The translations under genes and the position numbers were made by a program. From DATADD01 sp046262355 (GTDB lineage: Bacteria > Actinomycetota > CADDZG01 > WHSQ01): a stretch of DNA of 64,000 nucleotides. This document shows positions 51,979 to 60,525 of this stretch, in pieces. The first letter of the stretch is position 1; each line of letters opens with the position of its first letter. Location of the stretch: contig JBHEMX010000089.1 in NCBI GenBank assembly GCA_046262355.1, positions 1 to 64,000 on the forward strand. Reading direction: 5' to 3'. The notes under the pieces were generated by a model that did no database searches, had not been told where the DNA came from, and saw nothing but the letters and a program-made list of their open reading frames with translations.

Positions 51979-52662
51979 GTGCGCATCGCTATCCTGTCGG
52001 ACATCCACGGCAACCTGCTTGCCTTCGACGCGGTGATGGGCGACCTCGAGAAGCAGTCGCCCGACCACATCTGGTGCGGGGGAGATATCGGCTTCCTCGG
52101 GCCGCGGGCGTCCGAATGCATCGCGCGCGTCCGGGAGGCCGGCTGGCCGACGGTCAAGGGCAACACCGACGTATGGATCACCGGTGACCCACAGGCGGTG
52201 GAGGACGCCGGCGAACGCCGTTCGCTGGAGGAGATCGCGTCGGCCCACGCGCTCTCCGACGACGACGCCAGATGGCTGATCGGGCTGCCGCTCGGCCACT
52301 CCGGACCGGGCTCGATCCTGCTCGTCCACGCCACTCCTCAGTCGCCGTTCGACGCGCCGCTACCGGACGCGCCGCCGTCGGAGTTCGCGCCTTATGAGAA
52401 TGCGGCCACTCTGGTCGTGTACGCCCACGTGCACCGCGCCTTCGTGCGGCGCCTCGCCGACGGGACGCTCGTGTGCAACACGGGATCTGTAGGGCTCCCC
52501 ATGGACGGCGACACCGCGTCGTATCTCTTGATCGATGGGGACGGCCCCGACCTCACTGTGCGCCACAGGCGTGTGCCCTTCGACCGCAGCGCCGCGATCG
52601 AGCAGGCCCGCGCGCTCGGCGGCGCCCTCGGCGAACGCTTCGTCGCCGCGCTCGGGGCCTGA
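51979..52662 (+). CDS. Calcineurin-like metallophosphoesterase
   Basis: 227 residues. Metal ligands are ILSDIHGNLLAFDAV, IWCGGDIGFLGP, VKGNTDVW (Thr in place of the usual His), LLVHATP and VVYAHVHRAFVRR; the last pair usually reads GHxH. It belongs to the YfcE/diadenosine-type phosphoesterases. The GTG start has a GGGGAG site. It overlaps the DUF2203 gene by one base, so the two are co-translated. Confidence 0.85.
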   Translation: MRIAILSDIHGNLLAFDAVMGDLEKQSPDHIWCGGDIGFLGPRASECIARVREAGWPTVKGNTDVWITGDPQAVEDAGERRSLEEIASAHALSDDDARWLIGLPLGHSGPGSILLVHATPQSPFDAPLPDAPPSEFAPYENAATLVVYAHVHRAFVRRLADGTLVCNTGSVGLPMDGDTASYLLIDGDGPDLTVRHRRVPFDRSAAIEQARALGGALGERFVAALGA

Positions 52663-53030
52663 TGTCCGAACGGCTCTACACGCTCGAGGAGGCCAACGCG
52701 CTCCTCCCCCATCTCGCTCCCGCGCTCGTCGAGTTGCGTGAGAGGTTCGAGGAGGCTGCCGAGATCCGCGTGCTCGTGACCAGGGCCGCCGCGGGCAACG
52801 GCTGGTCGGCGAAGCGAGAGCAGTGGTCTCGAACGCTCGCCCGGGTCGCCGAGTTGCTCGAGCGGCTCCAGGAGTGGGAGGTCGAGCTCAAGGACATCGC
52901 AAGCGGCCTCATCGACTTCCCGACCATGATCGAGGGCCGCGACGCCTATCTGTGCTGGCGCCTCGGCGAACCGGAGGTCGCGCACTGGCACTTCAAGGAG
53001 GACGGCTTCCGCGGCCGCCGGCCGCTGTGA
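52662..53030 (+). CDS. DUF2203 family protein
   Basis: 122 residues, mainly helical. RLYTLEEANALLPHLAPALV is the family opening, ERLQEWEVELKDIASGLIDF and CWRLGEPEVAHWHFKEDGF its close. The conserved WHF motif might bind a ligand, but no function is known. Its start overlaps the phosphoesterase stop (TGATG). Soluble, no signal. Confidence 0.8.
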   Translation: MSERLYTLEEANALLPHLAPALVELRERFEEAAEIRVLVTRAAAGNGWSAKREQWSRTLARVAELLERLQEWEVELKDIASGLIDFPTMIEGRDAYLCWRLGEPEVAHWHFKEDGFRGRRPL

Positions 53031-53103
53031 GCCTCGGCGGCTTCCGCGCGGCGCGGCCGTTCACGATCCCCTCCACGCGCGCCTCGGCGCGTATCCTCCG
53101 CCC

Positions 53104-53727
53104 ATGAGCGTTACGGTCGTCGATCATCCCCTCGCAGGGCATCTGCTGCTGGCGCTGCGCGACCGCCGGACCCTTGCGGCCGTGTTCCGGGCCTATACGA
53201 AGCGGCTCACCACGGTGCTGATCCTCGAGGCGACGAGGGACCTCGCGACGCGCCCTGGAAGCGTCATGACCCCGCTCGAGGAGGCCACCGGCAGGGCGCT
53301 CGCGCAGCCCGTCGTCGTGGTTCCGATCCTGCGCGCGGGGCTCGGCATGCTCGACCCCGTCGTCCAGCTGTTCCCCGAGGTGCGCGTGGGCTACCTCGGC
53401 CTCGAGCGGGACGAGGCGACCTTCCAGCCGTCCGAGTACTACACCAAGCTGCCTCGTCTCGATGACGCTCGGACGTTCGTGCTCGACCCCATGCTCGCAA
53501 CGGGCGGCTCGGCGATCGCCGCGCTCGACTCGGTCAAGGAGGCCGGCGCTCCCTCTGTGCGGATGGTGTCGATAGTATCTGCGCCGGAGGGCGTCAAGGC
53601 GCTCGAGGAGGCGCACCCGGACGTCGACATCGTCACGGCTACGATCGACCGGGAGCTCAACTCCAGCGCCTACATCCTTCCCGGGCTCGGCGACTTCGGC
53701 GACCGACTGTTCGGCACCCAACCCTGA
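53104..53727 (+). CDS. upp: Uracil phosphoribosyltransferase
   Basis: 207 residues, the normal size. It makes UMP from uracil and PRPP. The PRPP loop is VLDPMLATGGSAIAAL; VVVVPILRAGLGMLDPVVQL and VGYLGLERDEATFQPSEYY bind uracil, and NSSAYILPGLGDFGDRLFG ends the fold. TATCCT ends 6 bases before ATG with no ribosome site, a clear leaderless-type start. Confidence 0.95.
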   Translation: MSVTVVDHPLAGHLLLALRDRRTLAAVFRAYTKRLTTVLILEATRDLATRPGSVMTPLEEATGRALAQPVVVVPILRAGLGMLDPVVQLFPEVRVGYLGLERDEATFQPSEYYTKLPRLDDARTFVLDPMLATGGSAIAALDSVKEAGAPSVRMVSIVSAPEGVKALEEAHPDVDIVTATIDRELNSSAYILPGLGDFGDRLFGTQP

Positions 53728-53807
53728 CCTTTCTCCTCCCCGGAACAACGCCGCCTCGGCGCGCCGTCAAAGAGACCACAGCGGCCCGAGAAGGAAAGAG
53801 AGACATC

Positions 53808-54656
53808 ATGGTTCGGACCAGGATCGCGGCGGTGGCGGGAGCGATGCTCGTGGCCTCGGCGGCCGTGGCATGTTCGGGGAGCGACGACGGTGGCGGGGCT
53901 GGAGGCGACGGAGGGAGCTCGACCGGTGGGTCCTCCTCCCGGGCGCTCGAGGCGCAGGCCGACCTCGCCGTCGGCGGCGCGCCGGCACCTTCGGCCGCCA
54001 CCAAGCTGCCGAACGTCGGGGCGTCGGTGATCAAGACGGCTGTCGTGACTGTGGGCGTAGCCGACGACAAGCTCGAGGGCGCTCTGCAGAGCGCCATCCA
54101 GGTCGCCGGTCGGCTCGGCGGCTTCGTCGCATCGACGACGATCGGCGAAGACATGGGCACCGTTGTGATCCGGGTGCCGTCCGAGCGCTTCGAACTCGCT
54201 CTCGCCGACCTCGAGGAGCTCGGCAAGGTCGCCAAGGAGACGGTCTCGGGGGAGGACGTCGGCCAGGAGTTCGTCGATCTACAGGCGCGCCTGCGCAACT
54301 GGCAGAGCCAGGAGGCGGTGCTCCTCAGGCTCATGGACCGCTCGCGCTCCGTGTCGGACACGATCCGGGTCCAGGGTGAGCTGTCCCGGGTCCAGTTCGA
54401 GATCGAGCGTCTGCGCGGCAGGCTCGGGTTCCTCGAGGATCAGACGGACCTGGGAACGATCACCGCCACCTTCACGGGCGACGCCGGCGCGCCCGCCGAG
54501 CCCACGACGCTGGCGCGGGCGTGGAGCGAGGCGACGGGGGCGGCGCTCGCGGTGATCGCCGCGGGGATCGTCGCGGTCGGGTTCGCCGCGCCGATCGCGC
54601 TGCTGGCGGGGGTCGTCCTGCTCGTGCGTGGCCTGCGGCCCCGCTTCACCTCCTGA
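53808..54656 (+). CDS. DUF4349 lipoprotein
   Basis: 282 residues. Lipoprotein signal ending at Cys22 (AAVACSGS), a Gly/Ser linker, then the DUF4349 domain: VIKTAVVTVGVADDKLEGAL, GRLGGFVASTTIGEDMGTVV, VIRVPSERFELALADLEELG and a coiled coil around LVDLQARL-type VDLQARLRNWQSQEAVLLRL. A C-terminal helix (ALAVIAAGIVAVGFAAPIAL) returns to the membrane. Function unknown; perhaps an envelope scaffold. Strong GAAAGGAAAGAGAG site. Confidence 0.85.
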   Translation: MVRTRIAAVAGAMLVASAAVACSGSDDGGGAGGDGGSSTGGSSSRALEAQADLAVGGAPAPSAATKLPNVGASVIKTAVVTVGVADDKLEGALQSAIQVAGRLGGFVASTTIGEDMGTVVIRVPSERFELALADLEELGKVAKETVSGEDVGQEFVDLQARLRNWQSQEAVLLRLMDRSRSVSDTIRVQGELSRVQFEIERLRGRLGFLEDQTDLGTITATFTGDAGAPAEPTTLARAWSEATGAALAVIAAGIVAVGFAAPIALLAGVVLLVRGLRPRFTS

Positions 54657-54796
54657 GGGCCTCGGGTCGGGAGCGGCCCGGGTCGGGAGCGGTCTCGGGC
54701 CGGGAGCGGCGTTGGCTCAGGAGCAGCATCAGGCCAGGAACGACCTGGGTCGGGGCGGCCCGGGTCGGGGCGGCCCGGGTCGGAAGCGGTCTCGGG
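54657..54796. repeat. Degenerate GC-rich short repeats between convergent genes
   Basis: About nine imperfect copies of a 14-17 base unit like GGTCGGGAGCGGCCC fill the gap between the DUF4349 lipoprotein and the convergent HTH gene. No coding frame or T-run is present. It may have arisen by slippage. Confidence 0.7.
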
Positions 54797-55426
54797 TCAG
54801 GAGCGGCCCGACCTCAGGATGTCGAGCACGGCGCGCGCCTCGTCGTCCTCCACCTGACGGGGGGGTTCACCGGCTGATCGCTGCGGGCCCATCGCCCGGC
54901 GCAGGTTCTCCTCGGCCCGCTCGAGCGCCTCCTCGGCGGCCCTCAGCTTGACGCGCAGATCCGTCTCGCGCTGGTTCGCCCCGTGCAGGTCGCGCTCGAG
55001 CTCCTCGAGGCGCCCACGCTGCTGCGTGCTCTCGCGCGCGAAGGCCTCCACCTGCGCGGAGCGGAGCCCGTCGTCGCGCGCCAGCTCCAGCAGGCGGTCC
55101 ACCACCGAACGCCCGATGTCGTCGTAGCTCAGGCGGGCGCTGCGGCGAGCCGCGCGGCTCGGCAGCATCGACTCGGCGTCCTCGAGGGTGATCTCCTCGG
55201 TCGAGAGCACGTTGATTATCGTGTTGCGCCCGCGCCGCCCTCTCTGGACCACCTCGATGCGGCCGAGGTCCTCGAGAAGCTTGATCGCTTCGGCCGAGCG
55301 CACGGAGTTGAGTCCGGCATCGGCCGCTATCTGGCGCAGCTTGCCCTCAAAGGTTTGGTCTTCGGACTTCTGCGACAGCGCATCGAGAAGTCGATTCGCG
55401 AGCTCATGCAGATTGGTTCGGGCCAT
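54797..55426 (-). CDS. Winged-helix protein with C-terminal coiled coil
   Basis: 209 residues. An N-terminal winged-helix region (LRQIAADAGLNSVRSAEAIK, then RIEVVQRGRRGRNTIINVLS) has the wing-like basic turn. A linker with RAARRSARLSYDDIGRSVVD leads to a long coiled coil (about 125-190, rich in Glu, Leu, Arg). It may be a DNA-binding regulator that oligomerises through the coil. I do not recognise a named family. An AGGAAG site precedes ATG. Confidence 0.6.
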   Translation of the reverse strand: MARTNLHELANRLLDALSQKSEDQTFEGKLRQIAADAGLNSVRSAEAIKLLEDLGRIEVVQRGRRGRNTIINVLSTEEITLEDAESMLPSRAARRSARLSYDDIGRSVVDRLLELARDDGLRSAQVEAFARESTQQRGRLEELERDLHGANQRETDLRVKLRAAEEALERAEENLRRAMGPQRSAGEPPRQVEDDEARAVLDILRSGRS

Positions 55427-55503
55427 CGACCCCGCTTCCTGTAGAAACCGCCGGAGAGTTGCTTAACTAATCTTATCGGGGGCGGTTACTTAGTCCAATC
55501 GCG

Positions 55504-55605
55504 CGCGGCCCTCTGGAGGGGCGCGCCGGAGCGGGCACGCGGCCCTCTGGAGAGGCGCGCCGGAGCGGGCACGCGGGCCCGCTGGAGGGGCTCGCCGGAG
55601 CGGGC
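55504..55605. repeat. 34-bp tandem repeat, three copies
   Basis: The unit starting CGCGGCCCTCTGGAGGGGCG recurs at 55504, 55538 and 55572 with exact 34-bp spacing, the third copy being the most diverged. It ends 5 bp before the stop of the bldC-like gene and may act as its 3' region. GC-rich inverted parts (CCCTCTGGAGGGG) could form hairpins. Confidence 0.8.
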
Positions 55606-55610
55606 GGGGG

Positions 55611-55847
55611 TCAGTGGTCGCGAGGCGACCCGCCCTGTTCGTCGACGACCCGCAGGCGGCGCGCGAGCTCGTGGATCGGCCCCGCGGGGAACCTCCGATG
55701 CCCTCCGAGGGTGACGAGGTGCGGAAGCTTGCCCTCCTTGGCCCAGCGTGCGACGGTCTTCGGGGAGACCCTGAGGATGCGAGCCACCTCGCCCGAGGTG
55801 ATGTAGGCCTCGTCGGCGTAGGACTCCTGGAAGTCGGGCTTGCCCAA
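55611..55847 (-). CDS. bldC: BldC-like MerR-family DNA-binding protein
   Basis: 78 residues: a winged helix only, with no effector domain. AYITSGEVARILRVSPKTVA, RWAKEGKLPHLVTLGGHRRF and a short tail match BldC of Streptomyces, which binds direct repeats cooperatively and holds back development. The TTG start at 55847 with GAGGAGA is preferred; the frame is open upstream but not conserved. The 200 bp to the next gene contain no frame worth calling. Confidence 0.88.
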   Translation of the reverse strand: MGKPDFQESYADEAYITSGEVARILRVSPKTVARWAKEGKLPHLVTLGGHRRFPAGPIHELARRLRVVDEQGGSPRDH

Positions 55848-56051
55848 ACGGTCTCCTCGAACATCGCCGATACGTCGAACCCACGGGCCGCGCTCGCGCA
55901 CGCCTCTGAGTTGTATCGACCCATCGGGCGACGACCTGAGAAATGGGCCGCGGGAGCTACTCGGCGCGGCAGGCGACGGGCGCGCGGCGACCTTTGTGCA
56001 GCCACCGTCGCCCGGCGAGGGTGGCTTTCGGTCGGGTGAGACCGAGGAGCC

Positions 56052-56279
56052 CTACTCGAAGAGGGCCTGGATGCGGATGCGCAAGCGAGGCGGACACCGC
56101 TGGCCGGCTCGGAGGCGGGCCACGATCCGGGCGACCTCCTCGTCGAGCCCGTAGCGCTCGAGGCACGGCCGGCACTCCTCGAGATGAGTGCGGATCTCGA
56201 GACGCTCGGTCTCGTTGAGCACCTCTCCGTCCAGGAAGAAGTAGGCCCGTTGCAGCGTCTCCGTGCAGTTGTATGTCAT
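56052..56279 (-). CDS. rsrA: Zinc-binding anti-sigma factor (RsrA-like)
   Basis: 75 residues from ATG 56279. The ZAS motif His-x3-Cys-x2-Cys is HLEECRPC, with an earlier Cys in TYNCTETL, which makes the zinc site of RsrA. YFFLDGEVLNETERLEIRTH and the RLRIRIQALF tail are typical of the mycothiol-system type. Oxidation of its Cys releases SigR. It lies 56 bp after the sigma gene in the same operon. Confidence 0.9.
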   Translation of the reverse strand: MTYNCTETLQRAYFFLDGEVLNETERLEIRTHLEECRPCLERYGLDEEVARIVARLRAGQRCPPRLRIRIQALFE

Positions 56280-56335
56280 GTCGTTCCCGAGCCCATCTCG
56301 TCCCCCGGTTCGCCACGACGCCCGGCCGGCGCCAG

Positions 56336-56941
56336 TCAATCCCTTCCAGCGGCGCCTTTCACGATCCCGCGCTCACGCGCCAAGTCCCACAACCTCTTCT
56401 GCAGAGCTTTTCTTCCCCGGTGGAGGCGAGACATGACGGTTCCCATCGGGACGTCCATGATCTGGGCCATCTCGGCATACGAGAACCCCTCGATGTCCGA
56501 CAGCACGACGGCGAGGCGGAACTGCTCCGGGAGGTCCTCGATCGCCTCGAGGATGTCGGAATCCACGAGCGAGTCCAGCACGATGCTCTCGGGCGTCTTG
56601 GCGAACTGCGCGCCGTGATCCTTGATCGCCTGGTAGAGGTCGAACTCCTCGAGCTGGTCCTGCGAGACCTTCTGCGGCTCTCGTTGCCGCTTGCGATAAG
56701 TGTTGATGTAGGCGTTGGTCAAGATGCGGAAGAGCCACGCCTTGAGGTTCGTTCCGGGCTCGAAGCGATCGAAGGCGCGATAGGCGCGCAACATCGTCTC
56801 CTGGACGAGGTCCTCGGCGTCGGCGGGGTTGCGCGTCATCCGCAGCGCCGCGCCGTAGAGGGAGTCCAGCAGCGGCAGGGCGTCGGCCTGGAAGCGCCGG
56901 CTGTCCTCCTTGCTGAGTCGAACCGGGGTCGCCTCAGCCAC
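56336..56941 (-). CDS. sigR: ECF sigma factor SigR
   Basis: 201 residues, an ECF sigma of the SigR/SigH oxidative-stress group. Region 2: LYGAALRMTRNPADAEDLVQ, RAYRAFDRFEPGTNLKAWLF and RILTNAYINTYRKRQREPQ. Region 4: ALVDSDI-like SLVDSDILEAIEDLPEQFRL and GFSYAEMAQIMDVPMGTVMS. Controls thiol-oxidative stress genes when released from RsrA. The GTG start overlaps the last codons of ddl by 8 bp, so translation is coupled. Confidence 0.93.
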   Translation of the reverse strand: MAEATPVRLSKEDSRRFQADALPLLDSLYGAALRMTRNPADAEDLVQETMLRAYRAFDRFEPGTNLKAWLFRILTNAYINTYRKRQREPQKVSQDQLEEFDLYQAIKDHGAQFAKTPESIVLDSLVDSDILEAIEDLPEQFRLAVVLSDIEGFSYAEMAQIMDVPMGTVMSRLHRGRKALQKRLWDLARERGIVKGAAGRD

Positions 56942-58106
56942 CGAGCTTGACCCCCCGAGAGCGCTCCAGCATGCCCGAATCGAACGTGAAAACGAGCTCC
57001 GACCGCTGCTCGTGACGGCGCAGCGCTATCTCGATCATCTCCTCCAGGAGCGCGTCGAACGTCATCCCCGAAGCCTCCCACAGGTAGAATGCAAGCGAGC
57101 CGGGGACCGTGTTGATCTCCATGACCCACGTCTCGCCGCTGTCGGGGCGCACGAACGAGTCGACGCGCGCGACGCCTGCCGCGTCAACGGCTCGGAAGGC
57201 GCGCACCGCATTGTCCTGGACCTGCTCGGTGAGCGCCTCGGGGATCGGTGCCGGGATGCGCCTCTGTTGCGCCGCCATGCCCCCGGGCGCCGTGGACTTT
57301 CCTCCGCGCAGGTACTTGTCGGAGAACGTGAGGAACTCCTCCCACGCAACAGGCTGCTCGCACACCGACGCGCGCGGCTCACGGCCCGCCCCGCCCAGCA
57401 CGGCGCAGTTGACCTCCATGCAGCCCTCCATGGACCGCTCCACCAAGATCCGCCGGTCGTAGCGGCGGGCGACGTCGAGCGCCGCCAGCAGCGCCGCACG
57501 ATCGCCGGCCCTCGCGATGCCCACGCTCGAGCCGAGGCGCGCGGGCTTGACGAAGGCGGGGTATCCGACACGGGCCTCGACCTCGTCGAGGACCCCGTCC
57601 TCGTCCCTCTCGAGACGCTCGGTCTCCACGAGCACGTCCTTCACCACCGGGAGACCCGCCGACGCGAACGCGGCCTTCATGGTGACCTTGTCCATCCCCA
57701 CCGCCGAGCCGACGACGCCGGAGCAGGTGTAGGGCAGATCCGCCATCTCGAGGACGCCCTGGAGCGTCCCATCCTCGCCGAAGGTCCCATGGATGCAGGG
57801 CACGACGACGTCGAGCGGGATCCTCCGGGGCCCTCGGAGGCGTCCGCCTACGCGCAGGAGGCCGCCGTATGCCGCGCTCGGCGGCACGAAGCTGTCCTCG
57901 CCGACCTCCTCCCACCGGCTCTTGGCGTAGACCTCGAGGTCGTCCAGTCCCGGCGCCGAGAGCCACCGGCCCTCGCGCGTGATGTAGATAGGGACGATCT
58001 CGTGGCGGGCCCTTAGCTGGGCCATGACCTGGTGCGCCGTCACGATCGAGACCTCGTGCTCCACCGAACGGCCCCCGAAGATGACGCCCACCGTTAGCCT
58101 TCTCAT
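56934..58106 (-). CDS. ddl: D-alanine-D-alanine ligase
   Basis: 390 residues, ATP-grasp. VGVIFGGRSVEHEVSIVTAH is the N-terminal signature, VVPCIHGTFGEDGTLQGVLE the second, GYPAFVKPARLGSSVGIARA the ATP-binding part, and VMEINTVPGSLAFYLWEAS the metal site. It makes D-Ala-D-Ala for peptidoglycan. Between murF upstream and sigR downstream, which overlaps its end by 8 bp, it forms a cell wall / stress operon. ATG 58106 fits the family; the frame upstream is not conserved. Confidence 0.94.
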   Translation of the reverse strand: MRRLTVGVIFGGRSVEHEVSIVTAHQVMAQLRARHEIVPIYITREGRWLSAPGLDDLEVYAKSRWEEVGEDSFVPPSAAYGGLLRVGGRLRGPRRIPLDVVVPCIHGTFGEDGTLQGVLEMADLPYTCSGVVGSAVGMDKVTMKAAFASAGLPVVKDVLVETERLERDEDGVLDEVEARVGYPAFVKPARLGSSVGIARAGDRAALLAALDVARRYDRRILVERSMEGCMEVNCAVLGGAGREPRASVCEQPVAWEEFLTFSDKYLRGGKSTAPGGMAAQQRRIPAPIPEALTEQVQDNAVRAFRAVDAAGVARVDSFVRPDSGETWVMEINTVPGSLAFYLWEASGMTFDALLEEMIEIALRRHEQRSELVFTFDSGMLERSRGVKLGG

Positions 58107-58162
58107 TGGCCCGGAGTCTAAGGGCCGCGGCGCGCCGCGGGCCGGGGCTGCGCCCTTTCCGT

Positions 58163-59692
58163 TCACTCCTCGAGGTGGTCGGGAAGATCGTTCTCGAACA
58201 GGACGACGTCGCCGGCGGCGAGCAGGGTCTCGAGATGCACGCGGGCCTCCGTCAGCGAACCGACCTCGAGGACGCGCGCGTGCCCGTCGGCGCGCTGGGC
58301 CCCGGACACGAGCGCAGCGCGGTTGAGCGGCGCCACCACGATGAGCTCGTCGGCCACCCTGGCCGCGTGCTCCCCGAAGCGCTCGTTCGCCTCGTACTGC
58401 AGCGACCCCAGCTCGACGATCCCGGGGGTCACGATGACCTTGCGACGGCCCGGCATGGCTGCGAGAACCTCGAGCGCGGCCGCCGCCCCGTCCGGATTGG
58501 AATTGTAGGCGTCGTCGATCACGGTGATGCCTCCGGTCCCCGCGAGGAGCTGGAGCCGATGCTCGACGGCCTCTGCGGCCGCGATGGGTCCGGCGAGCCG
58601 ATCCAAGGGACGGCCCAGGCGCGTCGCCACGGCGACCCCGGCGAGGAGGTGGCCCATCGCATGCCCGCCCAAGAGCCTCGTCGCCACCTCGAGCCGTTCG
58701 CCCCGCTCGACGTCCACGATCGCAAGCTCGGTGCCGTCGCCCGTGACGCGCACGTCGTGGGCGGTTAGCTGCGGCGCGCCGGCGGGATCGAGACCGTAGC
58801 GGACGACGCGCCGACCGGCCGTCGCGTTCGCGAGGGCGCGTACCTCGAGGTCGTCACAGTTCATGATCGCGATGCCGTCCGGCGGGAGGCTCTCGATCAG
58901 CTCGTACTTCGTGGTCCGGATCGCTTCGATCGAACCGAAGCGCTCCAGGTGGGCGGGTCCGATCGCCGTGAGGACGCCGACCGTGGGATGAACGAGATCG
59001 CAGAGCTCTCGAATCTCGCCGCGACCGTATGCGCCCATCTCGACGACGAAGAAGCGATGCCGCTGCTCGAGGCGCTCGTTGATCGTTCGACAGATCCCCA
59101 TCGTCGTGTTGAACGAGCCGGGGCTCGCCAGCACCTCTTCTCCATCGAGCATGCGCTCGATCGCGAACTTCGTCGACGTCTTGCCGAAGGAACCGGTCAC
59201 GCCGATCACGACGGGGGCGACGGCCGCGAGCTTGCGGCGCGCCGCATCGAGATAGCGCCGGTTGATGACGGCCTGCACCGGTGACAGCGCGAGGTCGGCC
59301 GCGACGAGGATGTGCGGCGCGCCCACGAACACGAGCGCCGAAGCGATCGCCCAGGTCCCGACGTCGTAGGGCCAGCCCCCGGCGAGATGGGCGGCCGCGG
59401 CCGGCAGCAGGATCGCCAGCACCGACACGGCGGTCGCCACTGCGAGGATGCGCCACGCCCGTCCCGTCAACGCGAGCGCCTTCTTGGCCGGCTGCGGCGC
59501 AAGGAACAGCGCCCGGCGGCGGTTCTGGCGGCACCAGCGCAGGAAGCGCGCTCGCTTGTAGCCTTCGAGTTGAAAGACGTGCAGGGCGCGGCGCAGACGA
59601 ACGAGCTGCCACGCCGAGAACAGCGGCACGATCCCGAACAGGAGCGCGCGCAGCACGAGCGAGTATCCGGGGAAGGGGTCCGCGAAACCCAT
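58163..59692 (-). CDS. murF: MurF-like Mur ligase with an N-terminal membrane region
   Basis: 509 residues. The ligase core begins near residue 165: VVIGVTGSFGKTSTKFAIER (P-loop), GSFNTTMGICRTINER, AHLERFGSIEAIRTTKYELI, and ITVIDDAYNSNPDGAAAALE, TPGIVELGSLQYEANERFGE in the C-terminal domains. In place of the usual UDP-binding domain is a region with three or four hydrophobic helices (LVLRALLFGIVPLFSAW; ILAVATAVSVLAILLPAAAA; TWAIASALVFVGAPHILVAA). It probably adds D-Ala-D-Ala to the UDP precursor at the membrane; the neighbouring ddl supports this. Confidence 0.85.
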   Translation of the reverse strand: MGFADPFPGYSLVLRALLFGIVPLFSAWQLVRLRRALHVFQLEGYKRARFLRWCRQNRRRALFLAPQPAKKALALTGRAWRILAVATAVSVLAILLPAAAAHLAGGWPYDVGTWAIASALVFVGAPHILVAADLALSPVQAVINRRYLDAARRKLAAVAPVVIGVTGSFGKTSTKFAIERMLDGEEVLASPGSFNTTMGICRTINERLEQRHRFFVVEMGAYGRGEIRELCDLVHPTVGVLTAIGPAHLERFGSIEAIRTTKYELIESLPPDGIAIMNCDDLEVRALANATAGRRVVRYGLDPAGAPQLTAHDVRVTGDGTELAIVDVERGERLEVATRLLGGHAMGHLLAGVAVATRLGRPLDRLAGPIAAAEAVEHRLQLLAGTGGITVIDDAYNSNPDGAAAALEVLAAMPGRRKVIVTPGIVELGSLQYEANERFGEHAARVADELIVVAPLNRAALVSGAQRADGHARVLEVGSLTEARVHLETLLAAGDVVLFENDLPDHLEE

Positions 59693-59694
59693 GC

Positions 59695-60492
59695 CTACGG
59701 CGCGCCGAGAAGGAAGTGACGCGCGATGCGACAGAAGCGTTCGGGCTCGTCGAGGTAGGCGAAGTGACCGGCGCCCTCGAAGAGAACGAGCCCTGCGTCT
59801 GGGATCAAGCGCTCCATGGTGCGCGCCGACTGGACCGGGACCGCGTCGTCCTCGGTGCCCCACACCAGCAGGGTGGGGCTCTTGACCAGCGGCATCAGAT
59901 GAGAGAAGTCCTCGTTGACGGTCTTGACGAGCATCGGACGCAGCGGCCCCGCGTCACGATAGTCTTGGGACGCTATGCGCCCGTAGATCGCGTCGCGCGT
60001 CCTGCGCCCCGGCGATCCGAGCCTGCCCACCGAACGGGCCGTGCGCGCGGCGCCGCGCCTGAGCCGGACGCCGGTCGAGGCCGGCGATCGTATCCCGTTG
60101 GAGCCGATGAGGATCAGCTTGTCGACCAGCTCGGTGTGTGTCGCTGCGATGTAGAGCGAGGTCTTCCCCCCGAATGAGTGGCCCACGAAGTGCGCCCGCG
60201 CAACGCCTACTCGAGCGAGGACGTCGGCGACGTACTCGGCATGATCGGGGGTCCCCCACACCCCCTCGGGCGGTGGCGAGTCACCGAATCCGGGGAGATC
60301 CACGGCCAGCACCCGGAAGCGATCGCCGAGACACCGAACGACCGGGGCCATCGACTCGATGCGACCGCCCCAGCCGTGGAGGACGACGACCGCCTCGCCC
60401 TCGCCCACGTCGAGCAAGCGCGTGGGTTGCCCCGCAACCGAGATCGAGGCGGTGAGCTCCTGGATGCCCGGGGGGCGTTCGCTCTCGGTCAT
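59695..60492 (-). CDS. Alpha/beta hydrolase
   Basis: 265 residues. The oxyanion region is VVLHGWGGRIESMAP, the nucleophile lies in AHFVGHSFGGKTSLY, the acid in LLVWGTEDDAVPV, and the His in FEGAGHFAYLDEP: a full catalytic triad. A lid of about 60 Arg-rich residues lies in the middle. The substrate is unknown. Its stop is 2 bp before the murF start, so it belongs to the hydrolase-murF-ddl-sigR-rsrA run. Confidence 0.88.
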   Translation of the reverse strand: MTESERPPGIQELTASISVAGQPTRLLDVGEGEAVVVLHGWGGRIESMAPVVRCLGDRFRVLAVDLPGFGDSPPPEGVWGTPDHAEYVADVLARVGVARAHFVGHSFGGKTSLYIAATHTELVDKLILIGSNGIRSPASTGVRLRRGAARTARSVGRLGSPGRRTRDAIYGRIASQDYRDAGPLRPMLVKTVNEDFSHLMPLVKSPTLLVWGTEDDAVPVQSARTMERLIPDAGLVLFEGAGHFAYLDEPERFCRIARHFLLGAP

Positions 60493-60525
60493 ACCCTGGG
60501 CGAGGCCGGTGGCAGCGCCCTCGGG

